Shown: positions 21,081-33,234, numbered from the stretch's first letter. The stretch: DNA of 64,000 nt from Odobenus rosmarus divergens (GCF_000321225.1 NW_004450479.1:44728-108727), one strand, 5' to 3'. Notes: generated from the letters alone by a model not told the origin. Numbers and translations: made by a program.

Positions 21081-23416
21081 GTGCTCGTATGTAAGAGTGA
21101 TTGTGCTGAGCAGGCAGAGGCTGGGCGGCTCTTTCTCCTGGTTCACTTCCAGGCCAAGCCAAGCAAATAAGGGCAGTTCTCCCTCCCTCTGAGGGCCTCT
21201 CTCCAGGACAGGTCTGGATATTCCTTGTTCCTTTAGCCATCAGACCCTAAAGTTCAGATCACAAAGCCCTTAAGCTTTTAAGGACCTATGAAAATGTTGA
21301 AACTGGGGGGAAATTACTTTTATTAGATCCAAAATATAAAAAGAAAATTGCTTTTGAGTTTTTGGGCTACTCTCTAAGGACACACCACAGGTGTTTGTTT
21401 TAGGGATTTCTTGGGAAGGGTGTGTTCCCAAACATGCTTCCGCCATAGCCAAGGCTCCTTCTCCTCACCCCCCTTCCCCAGGCAGAGAGGCCCAACTCGG
21501 GCTGGCCCACCTCCCCAGCGCCTTCCCACTGAGCTGACCCGGATGTCCGGGAGAGATGCCTAGGATGAGCTGGACCCCCACCAGCCTCCACAGCCAAGTG
21601 CCTCAGGCTGAGAGGCCAGTGGGGAGCCGCATCCTTCCTGTTCAGGCCGGGGGCTTGGGAGGAGGTCCAGCCCGGCTTATGTCCCCCAGGCAGGTGCCCC
21701 CGCCCCAGGGAACAGGGGTGGCGGGTATGGAAAACAGTCGGACTTCCTCAGCACTTGCTGGCCTGGTTTATGTGTCCCCTTAGGGACCTTTTAGTCTACT
21801 CTGAGCTGAGCTTTTCTGAGGTTCACAGCCAACGCTGACTTAGACTCTTGAGATAGTGATTGCCTGCTCTGCAGCTAACTGGCCGGCGTTGGGTGGCCTT
21901 TACCCTCTCTGGGCCCACCCCCCTTGACCCCCCACCCAGCAAGGGAGGAACCTATGGCCAATTGGTGCTAAGGGCCCTTGGGCTTGTGCTGTGACAATGC
22001 TCACCAGACCTCATCTCTAGCGTCACTTGAGGACCCTGGCCCATCCCCTGTAATCTTCCTCCTGGTAACTCGGGACCACAATCTGGGTCGTCTGGCCTTC
22101 AAAGGCTACCATGGCCTCAGCCCCTGCTTCCCCGCAGGTTCTGTTACTGCAGCGCGGGCTCTGAGGGGCTCTGATGGTGCTTCGCCATCGGCAGTGCCAA
22201 CACCCTGGGTCTCCGGTGACTACACAGGATGCTGTGAAGTTTCTATGCTAGTGTGGCCCCATAGGTGTGCATCTTGACAAGTAAGCCAGAGGCCTTGCTG
22301 TGCCCAAGGTGATGGCACGGCGGACACGGGCCCCATAGCTGTTAATGGCCCACCAGCAGACCAGCCCGAACATCCACCAGCTGCGCTGGGTCCCCGGGGA
22401 AGAGCGTCCCTGGGCCGGGTGGACGGGCAAGGCACTTGTACGTGCATCTGTGGGGCCACTTCTGTGGTTGGTAAGGTCTGACCCAGGGAAGAAACACCCA
22501 GCAGTGAGCTACGCAGGCAGAAGCACAGCTGGGTTTGAGCCATCCTTCTGGTGGCCCCTGCCTGGGTCAGGTGCAAGGTGGAGCCAGAGGGACCCGCCTC
22601 CCTGAGTGCCCTGAGGAGGGGCCCAAAGACCATGGCCTCTGCCTCCACTTTCCTGTTAGTGGGGATGAGCCTGATTCATGTGCTTCCTGTGACAGCCACG
22701 ACATCATCACATCCGCTCAGGGAACTATTTTTAACTGATTTATGTATTTCATATATGAGGAAGACATCAACTTCTGTTTTACTTCGTTTTACAGGAAAGT
22801 GTTGCAACCATGCTCAGCTCAGCAATATTAATCACCACAGAGCAGCAGTGGAAGCCCATCTCAGCAACAAAGTCTGACCAAAATTAATAAAGTTGGAAAT
22901 GTCAGGCAAGCTCGATGCCACTCATTTTGTAAAGGGGGAAACTCAGTACTACCTCCTTCTGTGGGATCCAGCAAGCCCATTTTGAGAAAGAGCGTTCCCT
23001 CCGCGGCTGCCAGCCATCCAGCACTGACCGCATCGAGCTGGTTCCTGCTCTGGGCCTGGCCATGGGGACTGGCAGGCTGCCGGGTGTCCAAGGGGCCGGG
23101 GCCACCTCTAGTGACCCTCCTTGAGGCGAGGGTCTCTTCAGGACCGTGTGGGCAGCCAGCCCACCCCCTCCTCTTTCAGACAAGGAGAGGCTCAGGGAAG
23201 GGGTCCCGTCAAGTGGTTTGGGTCTGTGGTTCCCGCTTCCTGATCGAGCTCCGCCCCCAGCAGCCCGGGCCGACCTGGCGTGCTCCCAGCATCGGTGACT
23301 GGGAGGGTCCTCACTCAGCCCCCACGCCTCACGCACCCTCCGCCCCCACTCTTAGTCGAGACTCCACTTCTCTCACGTTTCTTAACCTCTCCCCTTAATC
23401 ATTTGGGCCCAAATGA
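21081..23416. other. Unique sequence, no gene recognised
   Basis: A T/A-rich patch at 21270-21400 and another at 22720-22890 (ending in AATTAATAAAGTTGG) break a GC-rich background. The minus strand around 22248-22430 encodes a tryptophan-rich phrase (WWMFGLVCWWAINSYGARV) in one frame, but no relative is known to me and neighbouring frames are equally open. No exon called. Confidence 0.45.
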
Positions 23417-23491
23417 ACAACCACTTTTTTCTTTTTTCTTCCTTCCTTCTTCCTTCCTTCTTCCTTCCTTCTTCTTTCTTTTGTTTGTTTG

Positions 23492-23523
<32 letters not shown>

Positions 23524-24088
23524 TTCTTTCTTCCTTCCTTCCTTCCTTCTTCCCTCCTTCTTCCTTCCTTCCTTCTTTCCTTCCTTCCTTCCTTCTTCCT
23601 TCCTTCTTTCTTTCTTTCTTTCTCTTTCTTTCTTCTTTTCTTCCTTCCTTCCTTCCTTCCTTCTTCCTTCCTTCTTTCTTTCTTTCTTTTCCTTCCTTCC
23701 TTCTTCCTTCCTTCCTTTCTTCTTTCTTTCTTTTTCTTTCTTTCTTCTTTTCTTCCTTCCTTCTTCCTTCCTTCCTTCTTCCTTCTTTCCTTCTTCCTTC
23801 CTTCTTTCTTCCTTCCTTCTTCCTTCCTTCTTCCTTCCTTCCTTCTTCCTTCCTTCCTTCTTCCTTCCTTCTTCCTTCCTTCCTTCTTCCTTCCTTCTTC
23901 CTTNNNNNNNNNNNNNNNNNNNNNNNNNNNNNNNNNNNNNNNNNNNNNNNNNNCTTCCTTCTTCCTTCCTTCTTCCTTCCTTCTTTCTTCCTTCCTTCTT
24001 CCTTCCTTCCTTCTTCCTTCCTTCTTCCTTCCTTCTTCCTTCCTTCTTCCTTCCTTCTTTCTTCCTTCCTTCTTCCTTCCTTCCTTAC
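23417..24088. repeat. Long polypyrimidine tract (TTCC/TTC)n, interrupted by assembly gap
   Basis: Almost pure C/T on the plus strand, built from TTCC, TTC and TTTC units; the right half settles into a regular alternation of CTTCCTT-like heptamers and CTTCCTTCCTT-like undecamers. The apparent open frames across it on both strands (repeats of F/L/S/P or K/E/G/R) are artefacts of the repeat. Mirror-symmetric homopurine-homopyrimidine DNA of this kind can form triplex H-DNA. Its true length is unknown because of the gap inside. Confidence 0.97.
23904..23953. other. Assembly gap, 50 N
   Basis: Exactly 50 unresolved bases inside the polypyrimidine tract. The round number suggests a placeholder rather than a measured size. 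Confidence 0.99.
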
Positions 24089-25004
24089 TACTTTCTTAGC
24101 CCCAGGCTCCCTTACACAGTCTTCCACCAGCAAGCACTGGGCTGCTGGGCACCTCTGAGCAGGGAAATGGCAAGCAGCTGAAGCGGCAGGGGAGAGCAGC
24201 TGGAGGGTGGCAGAGAGGCTTGGGGGCCAGTCCCAGAGGCTGCCCGGAGAACAAAGTGCATGTTCTCAGGAAAACAGGCAAGATGTAAAATGTGGAGGAT
24301 TAAGGGTAGGGTCACAGAAGTCAGCCCCGAAGCAGCCCCAATGAACCTGGGTGAGAGATTGCCACATAGCCAGGGTAGGGCAGGCTGTGAGGGGCCTCAT
24401 GCAAGAGGGTGTCCCCCAAGAGCCAGACCCCAAGGGAGGGAATCTACGTTGTGCTTCCAGCCCCCAGAGCTTAGCCCCCAGGGGCCGGTGATTACCTGTG
24501 CCAGCCTGCGGGAAGTTTTCCCCTCTCAGTGCATGCCTGGGCTACCTGCCCACAGAGCAGGGAAGGTTGGTGCCTTTACCCAGCTTTCACAAGTGAGAAG
24601 GCGTGACCTTGGGGTATCAGTCGAAGGACACCTGAGCAGCCCCGTTTCTGCCCCCAGATCCATGCTCTCTCCTCACTAGAAGCATGACTTTGCATGCATT
24701 TCCAGATCTCAGGACCTCTCTGGACTTGTCAGAATCTGGCTGGGCAAGACCACATTGTGACTGTTTTCTCCCCAGAAGCCCCCAGTAGTGGGGACGTCTC
24801 TATCCCGGAGTCATCTGGGCTCACAGGTGTTGGTCTCACTCACCTGGATGAGTGAGACCAATCTTTTTCCCTTCCCAGACGTACCCCACCCTCTTCCTTT
24901 CTTCTGGAAGAAGCAGGAAGAACTCCAGAGTCTGGGAATTGCTTGGAGGCTGGGGAGACCCCAGGACCTGATTCAGGCTCTGTCAGACCACCTGACTCAT
25001 TCCT
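24089..25004. other. Unique sequence with a short hairpin
   Basis: No transposon or exon recognised; frames up to 139 codons (24260-24679, plus) without a domain. Confidence 0.45.
24830..24861. repeat. Perfect 13-bp inverted repeat, 6-base loop
   Basis: Arms TTGGTCTCACTCA (24830-24842) and TGAGTGAGACCAA (24849-24861) flank the loop CCTGGA. Symmetry ends sharply on both sides. It is not a known terminator or RNA gene in this context. Confidence 0.9.
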
Positions 25005-25190
25005 GAGTGGTTTACACAAAGGTGCTTGTTCAATCTGCACAAGAACCCTTTTGGAGAAGAGGAAACTGAGGCTGGAACAGGCTCAGTAAGTGGCCAGCAC
25101 CCCCACGGTGTGGGGTAGGGCATGGATTCCAGCCCAGGAAGCCCGGCTCCAGAGCCTGTGCTCCAAGCCCCTACGCTATAATTTGTGTCC
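25005..25190 (-). mobile_element. MIR
   Basis: GAGAAGAGGAAACTGAGGCTGG, then CAGTAAGTGGCCAGC and GGATTCCAGCCCAGG, and CTCCAGAGCCTGTGCTC are the antisense MIR core and flanks in the right order and spacing. Confidence 0.85.
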
Positions 25191-25219
25191 TCCGGGGCTC
25201 CTGATATCTCAGATTTAAT

Positions 25220-25725
25220 GTGGAAAAATGGTTCCACTCCGTCTCACCCCATACCCAAAATAAACTCAGATAGATTAGAGGCAAAAAATATAATTATAAA
25301 AGAACTGGAAGAGAACAGAAAAGTACACACTCTCAGGAAAACAGGAAAGGGGCAAAATCTAAGCCTTAAGGAAACAACTGACAGATTTGATGACAAATTT
25401 GAGGACTTGTATGTGATGGAGAAAACACCACTAGAAAGCTATAAAATGTTAAGCAAGAGATGGAACAAGTATCTCAAGGTAAGCACGCATGTTGATATTT
25501 AGCACATGTAAAGAGCACCCACAGGTCAGTAAGAAAAAAACAACAATCCGATAGAAAAGTGGCAAAGGAGAACAAAGAATATATAAAGCATCTTAATAAA
25601 GACAACAAATTATTTAGTCTCCATCAATCACAGAAATGAGAAGTTGAAAAACATTTGATGACAAGATCCAGTATTGGTGAGGTGAAGGAAAGGGGCACAT
25701 TCACAAACCATGTGCAAGGGTGTAA
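25220..25725 (+). mobile_element. LINE-1 ORF2 fragment
   Basis: CCCAAAATAAACTCAGATAGATTAGAG, AAAAAATATAATTATAAAAGAACTGGAAG, and later AACAACAATCCGATAGAAAAGTGGCAAAGGA follow the L1 ORF2 3' part in sense. The open frame at 25185-25502 is a piece of this decayed reverse-transcriptase gene, with frameshifts and a truncated end. No function expected. Confidence 0.85.
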
Positions 25726-26429
25726 ATCAGTGATTTGGAACCTCTGCCAGAAATTTAAATGCACGCATCCTGAGACCCCAGCCCCATGGAAAGATGTCTG
25801 TGTTCGGATGTTTTAAGGCGCACTTCTGGACACAGCAAAGTCCAGAAAACAGCCCCTTGGGGACAAGACCCAAGCTACCTGGGAAAACCAGGTATCCTGG
25901 AGAACTCAGAGCCCCTCTGAGAACCTGGAGGTTCACCCTGGGCTGGGCACCTGGGAGGGAGGCCATCCCCACCTGCAGACCCCATATTCAGCTGCCCTGA
26001 GGGGTTATGGAGGCACGCCTGGGATATGGTGGCCTGTCCTGGACTCTGAGGGGCCACTGTCAAACCTGGAGACACAAACTGGGCAGCAGGGACAAGGTCC
26101 TGCGGACGGGGCAGTAAGACATGACCTTCCCGGTCTCGGGGAGCTGTGTGTCCCTCTCTGTAGCACCCTACTATCAGGGCAGGTGTTCAGGCACCCCGCC
26201 CACCCCTTCCTGTTTTGTTTCAGGGTCCCCCAACCCACCTGGCCCCTCCAGGCCTGGATCCCACCCTAGTCCTCCACTGACGGGCCTCACGCTATCTCCC
26301 CCTCCACAGCCTTCCCGTGGCCACATGTCCGGCCGCTGTGTGTTCTCTGTCCCTGATGTCCTGGACCTTCCCGTGAGCTGCTCTCTCCTCACTGCCCCAC
26401 CCAGGGTTTCTGTGCCGTCTCTGCTCAGC
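25726..26429. other. Unique GC-rich sequence, no gene recognised
   Basis: The first 100 bases may be an extension of the L1 fragment. The rest shows no family. Frame 26121-26630 (plus, 169 codons) has no domain and overlaps frames on the other strand. Confidence 0.45.
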
Positions 26430-26530
26430 TCTCACAAGGACCTGACGAGGAGATGGAGGCCTGGAGAAGTAAGAGACTCAGTGAGCTCACACAGTGAGGA
26501 GGTGACAGATGAAAAGCCGCACCTGCCTGG
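26430..26530 (-). mobile_element. Probable MIR
   Basis: GAGGAGATGGAGGCCTGGAGAAG, GAGCTCACACAGTGAGGAGGTGACAGA follow the antisense MIR core with substitutions. Confidence 0.6.
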
Positions 26531-29500
26531 CCATGGGGCCAGCGGACACTCAGGGGTTGGCTTGGGGCCCGGCCACAGTGAGGGCTCAGGGTGCTGGCTC
26601 GCCTGTGCTCTGCACACCCTGGCACTGTGAGGTCTATTGCTTGCTCCTCCCTCTACAGGCAGGGCTCTGTGGCCACTGAGACAGAGCTTGCGTGGGCAGC
26701 TTTATGACCCTTCTCTCTGGGCTGATTTTAAATCTCAGGGAGCCCTGGCCCCTGCTGCATGCATCACATTGGAATGAGTTGCAGTGGCTCTGCCTTCCGG
26801 AGAGTTTTGTCTCTAATTTATACACGCTATCAGGCAGTTATTTGATCCAGATGCCTCTGAAATGTGCTTTGCACTCGGACCATCCTGGACAGGGGTGGGC
26901 GGCCTGGGCAGGGTTCCCGTCTCATGAATCAGGGAGCGGGTTCTGAGGAGGGGCATGCCCCCTTCCCTGGAAAATAGTGTGGGACTTGTTCCAGGTGCTT
27001 TTCCAGCCCCACTGTCTCTGGGCCCCAGGGAAGGCGTGTGGGACTAGTGGTGGGGTGTGTGGGCGGGGCTGCAGTCCAGCCTTCCTCCAGCCCCAGGTTC
27101 CTGACCTACACGTGGGTACTGCCTGTCCCTCCTCACTCACCCAAGTACCATGGGGCCCGATCAGCCCAAGAAGGACCCTCTGCCCACCAAGAACCGATGA
27201 GGCCACGGGCCAAGTGCTCAGTGGTAGGTGGATATGGAATGGCCCTGGGACAGTTGGCCACATGGGTCCCTCCCGCTGAGACCATCCCTATGTGGGGCCC
27301 TGGTGTGTGACTTGGTGCTGTGGGGCCAACCTGTACTCCTGTTGCCTCTGTTTCCAACCTGGACCTTGGAACACTTCCAGAAGCTGCCCCTTCCCTCTGC
27401 CCTAACCTATCAACCTATCATCTCTCTCCTGGTGGCCCCCATGAGGTATTCTCCACGGGGAAGCCACAGGGACACTGTGAACACCTGGATCAGATGGCAT
27501 CTCCTGTGCTGGCTGCCTCCCCAGGCACCCAGCTCAGGGTCAAAGCCACACCCTCTATGGCCCAGCAACTCACAGGACCCCACACATCTCCCATGGGCCT
27601 ACACTATCCCCAACATCCCCCATGACCCAGGGGCCCACAGCACCCCACACATCCCCCCTGGGGCTCGGGGGCCCACATGACTCCCCCTTTCATGGCATTG
27701 ACTGGGCTTGGTCTTCATGGCACAGCCAGGTTTGAGAAGGACAAACTGAAGGTTCTTCTCTCTGGCTGTCATGGGAGTTGACGGGGACCACCATGGGACC
27801 ACCACCACTTGGTGGCCTGGGAACCTGCCCCCTGCACACACTCACCAGCTGGAGGGTGGAGGCCCAAGGGTGCCAGTACCCTGATGGCCTGGGCCTCACT
27901 CATCCAGGCCCCAGCCACCTGGGAAGCCTCCCTCCCTCCCTCTCTCCCACTGTGTTTCCACTGCCTGGCCTGCTCCTGCTCACCGGGCAGATGAGACTGC
28001 CCCCCTCCCCGGCCCCTCACAAGCATCCCTGGGGCAGTCCCTGAATGACACCATCACCGCCCTGATCATGGAATCGTGGGGTGAATTCCTGGATGGGCTG
28101 CTGCAGAGCCCACTGTGTGCCCATACCTGGTCTGGCAAAGAGCTCCTGCACATGCAGCCCAACCCAAGGTAGAGGGGGATCCCCTCAGGGAGGCAGGGAG
28201 GCAGGAGAGGTGACCCAGCAGGTTGGGGTCATAGAGTGGGGTTCTCACCGACCCATATGCCCACCCCACCCCTGCCCAGCAGAAGGCACAGTCTTTCCCA
28301 CTGGGTGATGCCAGGTGCCCACCCCTCTGCAGAGCAGCCTCAGTGAGTGAGGGGTAACTGGCCTCCTGTCCACCCCCAAGTCAGGGCACCCCAGGCCACC
28401 TCACATGGTGCTCTCAGATGAGCCAAGTCTCAGAGCCACCAAGGGCAGGCAGGATTTGGCCAGGCCTCAGATATGGTCCCAGAACTTTAAGAGTAAAATA
28501 CCATCTAGGTTAATACGGGCCAGAGCCCATTTCCCACCCCAAACCACGCTTGAAAGCAACCTCTCATCCCCAGCTACGGGTGTGTCTGCAAAGAACGACC
28601 ACAAACTGGGGTCACGTCCCAAAGACACAGGCCCCGGGTTTCCTCCAGTGGCAGTGACCACAGGGCCTGGGGCAGGGGCTGGGAGGATTGGCAGAGCCTC
28701 AAGGAGTGACTGCCAGGGGTGCCCCAGGCTGAGGGGGGGGGTGTCCTGCTGGGAGTGAGGTGGGGTCTGGGTGTTGGAGGACCTGGCCACCGAGATTCCT
28801 TCCTGAGGCCACATGGATCCCTCCATATTCACCAGCCGCTGGAGCCTCTGCAGCTTCAGTCTTCCTTCCTCATGGGCTCAGACCAGCCCTGCCCTGTGGG
28901 AAGAGCCCACACTGACAGACCGCCATGCCAGGCCAGGCGACACTGGCCCATGATCCCGAATTCCATGAAAGAACAACAAACTGACATTCCAGCTGGACCC
29001 AAACTCGCCTAAATTCCCACCCTAGAGCCCATCTCAGATTCCCTGTCCCTAGACGCACATGCTGGCCTCCATGCAGAAACAAAGACCCCTGACTGGGAGG
29101 GCCTCTGTCCTGAGGCCATACCTGGCCCCCACCCAGGCCCCCAGCCCCTGTCCCACCTCCACCCACGCTTCTCCTGCACCTTGTAGGGGCCTCACCACCC
29201 TCACTGGGCGCATGACACAATCGGGCAAGTTTTTCAGCAGCCCAGACACAACCTGCAGTAGGGCTGGAGTCTCCCAACCCTGCTTCACCCAGGAAGCAGG
29301 GGTTCCCCGACTCGCCTAGCCACTCTTGCAGATCTTATTTCTCATGCCCAAGATGAATGACCCCCTGCAATTCGGGGGGGGGGGTCTTTCTGGATCCTTG
29401 CCCTGACCTTGACCTCAAATCTTACACCGCAGCCAGAAAAACCCCCTTCTCTCCCATGCCCCGCCCAGCCCCAGAAGGCCTCCAGCCTCACCCGAGTCAG

Positions 29501-30870
29501 ACCCCTTCCTGGCTCTATGGAGTGGTGGTCATACCCAGCTCACCCGAGAGGTGCCCTGGCTGAGAGGGATACCGACTTACTGGGAAGTGGATTTAAGCTC
29601 ATCCCAAAGGGTGTACCCTTGGACCTGCTGGACCTGGCCACACCTTCATGTCCATCACCTGGGTTGGGTGGGACAGATATTGGGCTCTGCCAATGTTTGA
29701 AAGCAGCTGGGGCCTCACCAGGCCACGGGGCCCCCAGGCCCTGCTTGGGAACCCTCCCAGGCCTATCCAGGCCCCCAGGGATGAGCGTGGTGCCAGAGGA
29801 GGTACCCCTTGTCACTATAGCAGAGCCCACGCCCAGTGTGCTGACTCCAGAATGCCCTTGGAGGTGAGGCACAACCCAGCCCCCTGCCCCAACTTCTACC
29901 CTTGTAGCTGCAGCCCTGCCCACCTACCTTGCACGTGTGGGCCCTGCTCTGCCACACCTGCTCTGAGGCCCCTCAAGTATAGCCTGGGCCTCCTCATTCC
30001 TTGGCCTCTGCTCCATCCTGAACTCAGAAGCCCCTAGCTCCAGCTGAGGCCATGCTCCAGGCAGAAACTGATCCTCCCAGCGTTACGTGGGAGTCTGGGG
30101 ACATGCACAGGCAGAGCCCACAGTGGCCCTCAGGTCCTTCCCATCCATGCAGGAGCCAGGGTCTGAATGCCAATTGCCAGAGCACAGAGCAAGGCCTGGT
30201 TGACAACAAGGAGCCAGCTGGGGAACCAGTGCTGTCTTTGGAACCTCTGAGGAGACTGTCTATCTTCGGGACTCCTCCAAGGGTGATGTTGGTGGAGAAA
30301 TCCAATCCTAAAGCATGAGGGCCTCTGTTGCCACCTTTTACCTCCTGGCTTGGGTAGCACCAAGTCCCGGGCTCCCAAGGCAGCTCCGCCAGAGAAGACG
30401 TTCAGGGAACCCAGAGACAGTAAGAAGGCCAGCTGAGCCTGGGGTATGGGCACTTCCCAGGGGGGCTGTGAAGGAAAGACCCTCATCAGAGTCTTAACCC
30501 CCTCCCCCGAGGCATGGCTGACAAAGGATGGGTGGTCAGTACTGGACCACACAGGGCAGGCAGGGAAGGACGCAGTCACATATGGCCAGGGAAGCACCCC
30601 ATGTCTCCAGGACAAGCAATAGAAGAGGGTTTCGATCCCAGCAATCCTGCTCATTCTCATGGGGACCTGACAGTTTTTTATTTCAGGACATTCACATGTG
30701 TTAAAACAGGAAATATATGTGAGAAACAGCATCCCACACACACTCCCGGGGCAGTAGGCTCTTCCTGTGGCCTCAGCCCCACCCACCTCCACACAGCCCC
30801 GGGGACGGACCCCCAGACACAGCCCACGTCCTGTCCAACCCCAGCATTCCTGGGCTGCTTGTTCTCTGAA
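26531..30870. other. Long GC-rich block with no recognised transposon or gene
   Basis: About 4.3 kb of C- and G-rich sequence, with cytosine-rich phrases repeated loosely (for example CCCCACACATC near 27580-27650, and G runs at 28730 and 29374-29384). Frames above 100 codons are frequent on both strands and overlap each other. I looked for signal peptides, zinc fingers, kinases, GPCR segments and splice-bounded exons and could not support any. An AT-rich interlude lies at 30670-30735. Confidence 0.5.
29374..29384 (+). repeat. Poly-G run of 11
   Basis: Eleven G in a row after AATTC. Such runs are hard to sequence and their length may be wrong. Confidence 0.85.
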
Positions 30871-30879
30871 GCATTTCAA

Positions 30880-30950
30880 CACATGTGTGGACGCACACAT
30901 ATGCACACACATGTATGGGCCCACACATACATGCTTACATACATGCACCA
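30880..30950. repeat. Interrupted CA-rich tract
   Basis: ACACATATGCACACACATG and similar phrases; a decayed dinucleotide tract. Confidence 0.8.
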
Positions 30951-32815
30951 GGGCTGGGCTCTGAGGCCCTGTGTAGCAACTGGCACTGTGTGGGCTCACA
31001 GGGCACAGTGGGAAAGTGGGGGGGATGTGGTTGGAGTTTTGAGCAATTCTGACCAGGGCTCATGTGCAGTGTATGACTCTTCCCACGCCAGGACCCCACT
31101 CAGAGCTGCCCCATCCCGACATGTAGAGGGGCAGAGGTCTGCCCAGGGCCACACAGCTGGTGAACACAGGTCTGTCCCTCTCTGCAGCTGGGGGCCTGGG
31201 ACCAGCCTGGTGGGGGAATGTGGGATCCATAAGTTTCCAACTTTCTTAGATCCACTCAGCCCTGGGTGTGACTGTATACTTGAGGTCGGTCACAAATGTT
31301 GGGGGTCTATGTCATCATCCCTCTGTGGAGTTGACACTAGTGGTCTTACCTCCCCTTCTATTTGGGAAACACAGTGAGAAGTACCACTTGCCCCTTTCTG
31401 GGACCATGTTGTTGAATTGGCAGGCATGGCCACACTTCTGGCCAAAGCCCCCACTGACCATAGAGTTATCCCAGAGAGGGGTCCGGCCCCTCCCTGACAC
31501 TCCAAGTGGCCAGTGTGATGCACTGGGGTCTCGTAGGCCTCAGGAAGTAGTATGTTTTGACGAACTGTTCCAATTCCACCTAGATCATCCTGGAGGCTCG
31601 GAGGTCTCTGACTGATGTCAGGCTGCCCAGGAACACTTGGGCACTGGTAGCCTTTGGCAGGTGGCTTCTGTGGACTCACCTCCCTGACAGCTGCCCCGTG
31701 TTATGCCCCCACCACCCACCACCCTTGCCACATGGAAGTGCCCCAGCCGGCTTATGGCCCTAGAGATGGCTATCCCTGGGCCTGTCCCAGCAGGGCCTGG
31801 TTTTCCCCCCTTGTGGCCTCAGCATCTGGTACTTCCATGTCCCTCTGTAGGCAGAAGAGATTTTAAGGAGGATGGACAGGGAGGGAAATGACCAGAGGTG
31901 GGGGGACATTCCTCGGTCATGCGACTCCCACCCCCCCGCCCCCCTAGCCCACTGTTGAGGACCTTTCCGCAGAAAGCAGAATGCTTCAGGGACACCCTGT
32001 CAAGGCCAGCTAGAGTAAGGAGGACAGAAGCTCCCCCAGACCAGAAATTCACCTTAAGGCTTCAACATCAAACAAACAAAATAGCTTTATTTGTGCTTTC
32101 CACAAAGGCTGTTTCTGCAGCAGAAAAGGAATGAGGTTGACCTCACAAGTTTACTATAACTTAAATATGAGACAGAAGTCATGTGCCAATGTTTTAGTCC
32201 ATCCAAAGGTGCCCTCCACCTGTGGCTGCCCTCAGAAGACCCCCGTCCCCCAAGTGCCACCATGTCGGCCAGCTCTTCCAGGACTCTCACTGGCTGGTGC
32301 TATGCAAGTGAGTCGCGACCCAGGATCAGGGCTCAATGCCTTCGTCCCAAGAACCGCAAACAGAGGCCTCACAGAAGGTTGTGGCAAACAGTGAGGCCAG
32401 GATGGAAACTCCTTTCTTGGCCTCATTGCTTTCTTTATTGCCACCTTCAGCCTTGCCGTGGACGTGAAGTTATAAGGAGAAGGGTCTCATCCTCTTCAGT
32501 TACATCCATCCACCCCCTTGCAGATAAGCAGCCACCTTCAGCAGGGCTGTGAAGGGACCTTACAAGTTGGTGCATTTTACATGGCTTGGGGTTGACCATC
32601 TCTGGGATGGTGACCGGCAGGAATGGGCACCAGAGTGAAGTTCTTTGAGAGGGAGGCCCTCATCCTGCTGGCACTGAGTGGAGCCAGCAAAAAGGGAACA
32701 CAAGCCGCAGCAGGAGGGCATGGCAGACAGGGACGGCCATCCCGAGGGCTCAAGCAGACATAGGGGTGGGTGAGGCTTAGGACAGGCGGATGCAAGTACC
32801 TTCAAGGACTGAGGG
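30951..32815. other. Unique sequence, no gene recognised
   Basis: A MIR-like phrase (GGGCCACACAGCTGGTGAACAC) lies near 31140-31170. Around 32040-32130 the minus strand shows AATAAA at 32086-32091 followed by a GT-rich stretch, like a cleavage and polyadenylation region, but no transcript leading to it could be recognised. The longest frames flanking this part (30130-30999 minus, 30514-31377 plus) overlap on opposite strands and have no domain. Confidence 0.45.
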
Positions 32816-32965
32816 GTGTGTGTGTGTGTCTAGGTATCTCATTGTACGGTAGGCGGATGGACAGACAGATCATAAGTTAGACAGATGATAGATGGATACA
32901 TAGATGTGTCGGTATGGGTGTGAAGTGTGGATGGCTGGACAAACAGACAGACAGAAGGACAGAGA
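32816..32965. repeat. (GT)n and GATA/GACA-rich low-complexity tract
   Basis: A short GTGTGTGTGTGTGT run is followed by GGACAGACAGATCATA, AGATGATAGATGGATACATAGATG and ACAAACAGACAGACAGAAGG, loosely tetranucleotide-like units. Confidence 0.75.
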
Positions 32966-33004
32966 AGTTGAGATAGACATGTATGGATTTGTGTCGTGTG
33001 TGTG

Positions 33005-33135
33005 TTAGGGTTCCATAGTGGTTGAAAACATGGGCTTTGAAACCCAACAGACCTGAGTCTGAGGGTCAGACCTACCGATTACTGTCCCTAAGACGACGAA
33101 CGCTCACGGAGACTTAGTTTCTTTACTTCCCAAGT
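33005..33135 (+). mobile_element. MIR
   Basis: CATAGTGGTTGAAAACATGGGCTTTGAAACCC, AGACCTGAGTCTGAG, then GACTTAGTTTCTTTAC give the 5' part and core of MIR in sense, with a deletion in the middle. Confidence 0.8.
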
Positions 33136-33234
33136 GACCCATGTGTATAGTGTGTATGTGTGTTTATAACGCCACGACCCATTTGTTAGTGAGGAGCCAA
33201 GTTTGCTATGTGGCTTCTTATTCTTATCTGACTG

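Noticed and set aside
23280..24181. Frames of about 230-290 codons across the CT-rich tract
   Set aside because: They encode only F/L/S/P or K/E/G/R repeats and run through a gap of N. They are products of the simple repeat.
25185..25502. 105-codon plus-strand frame with Asp/Lys/Glu-rich sequence
   Set aside because: Most of it is decayed LINE-1 ORF2, recognised by its landmarks, and not an independent gene.
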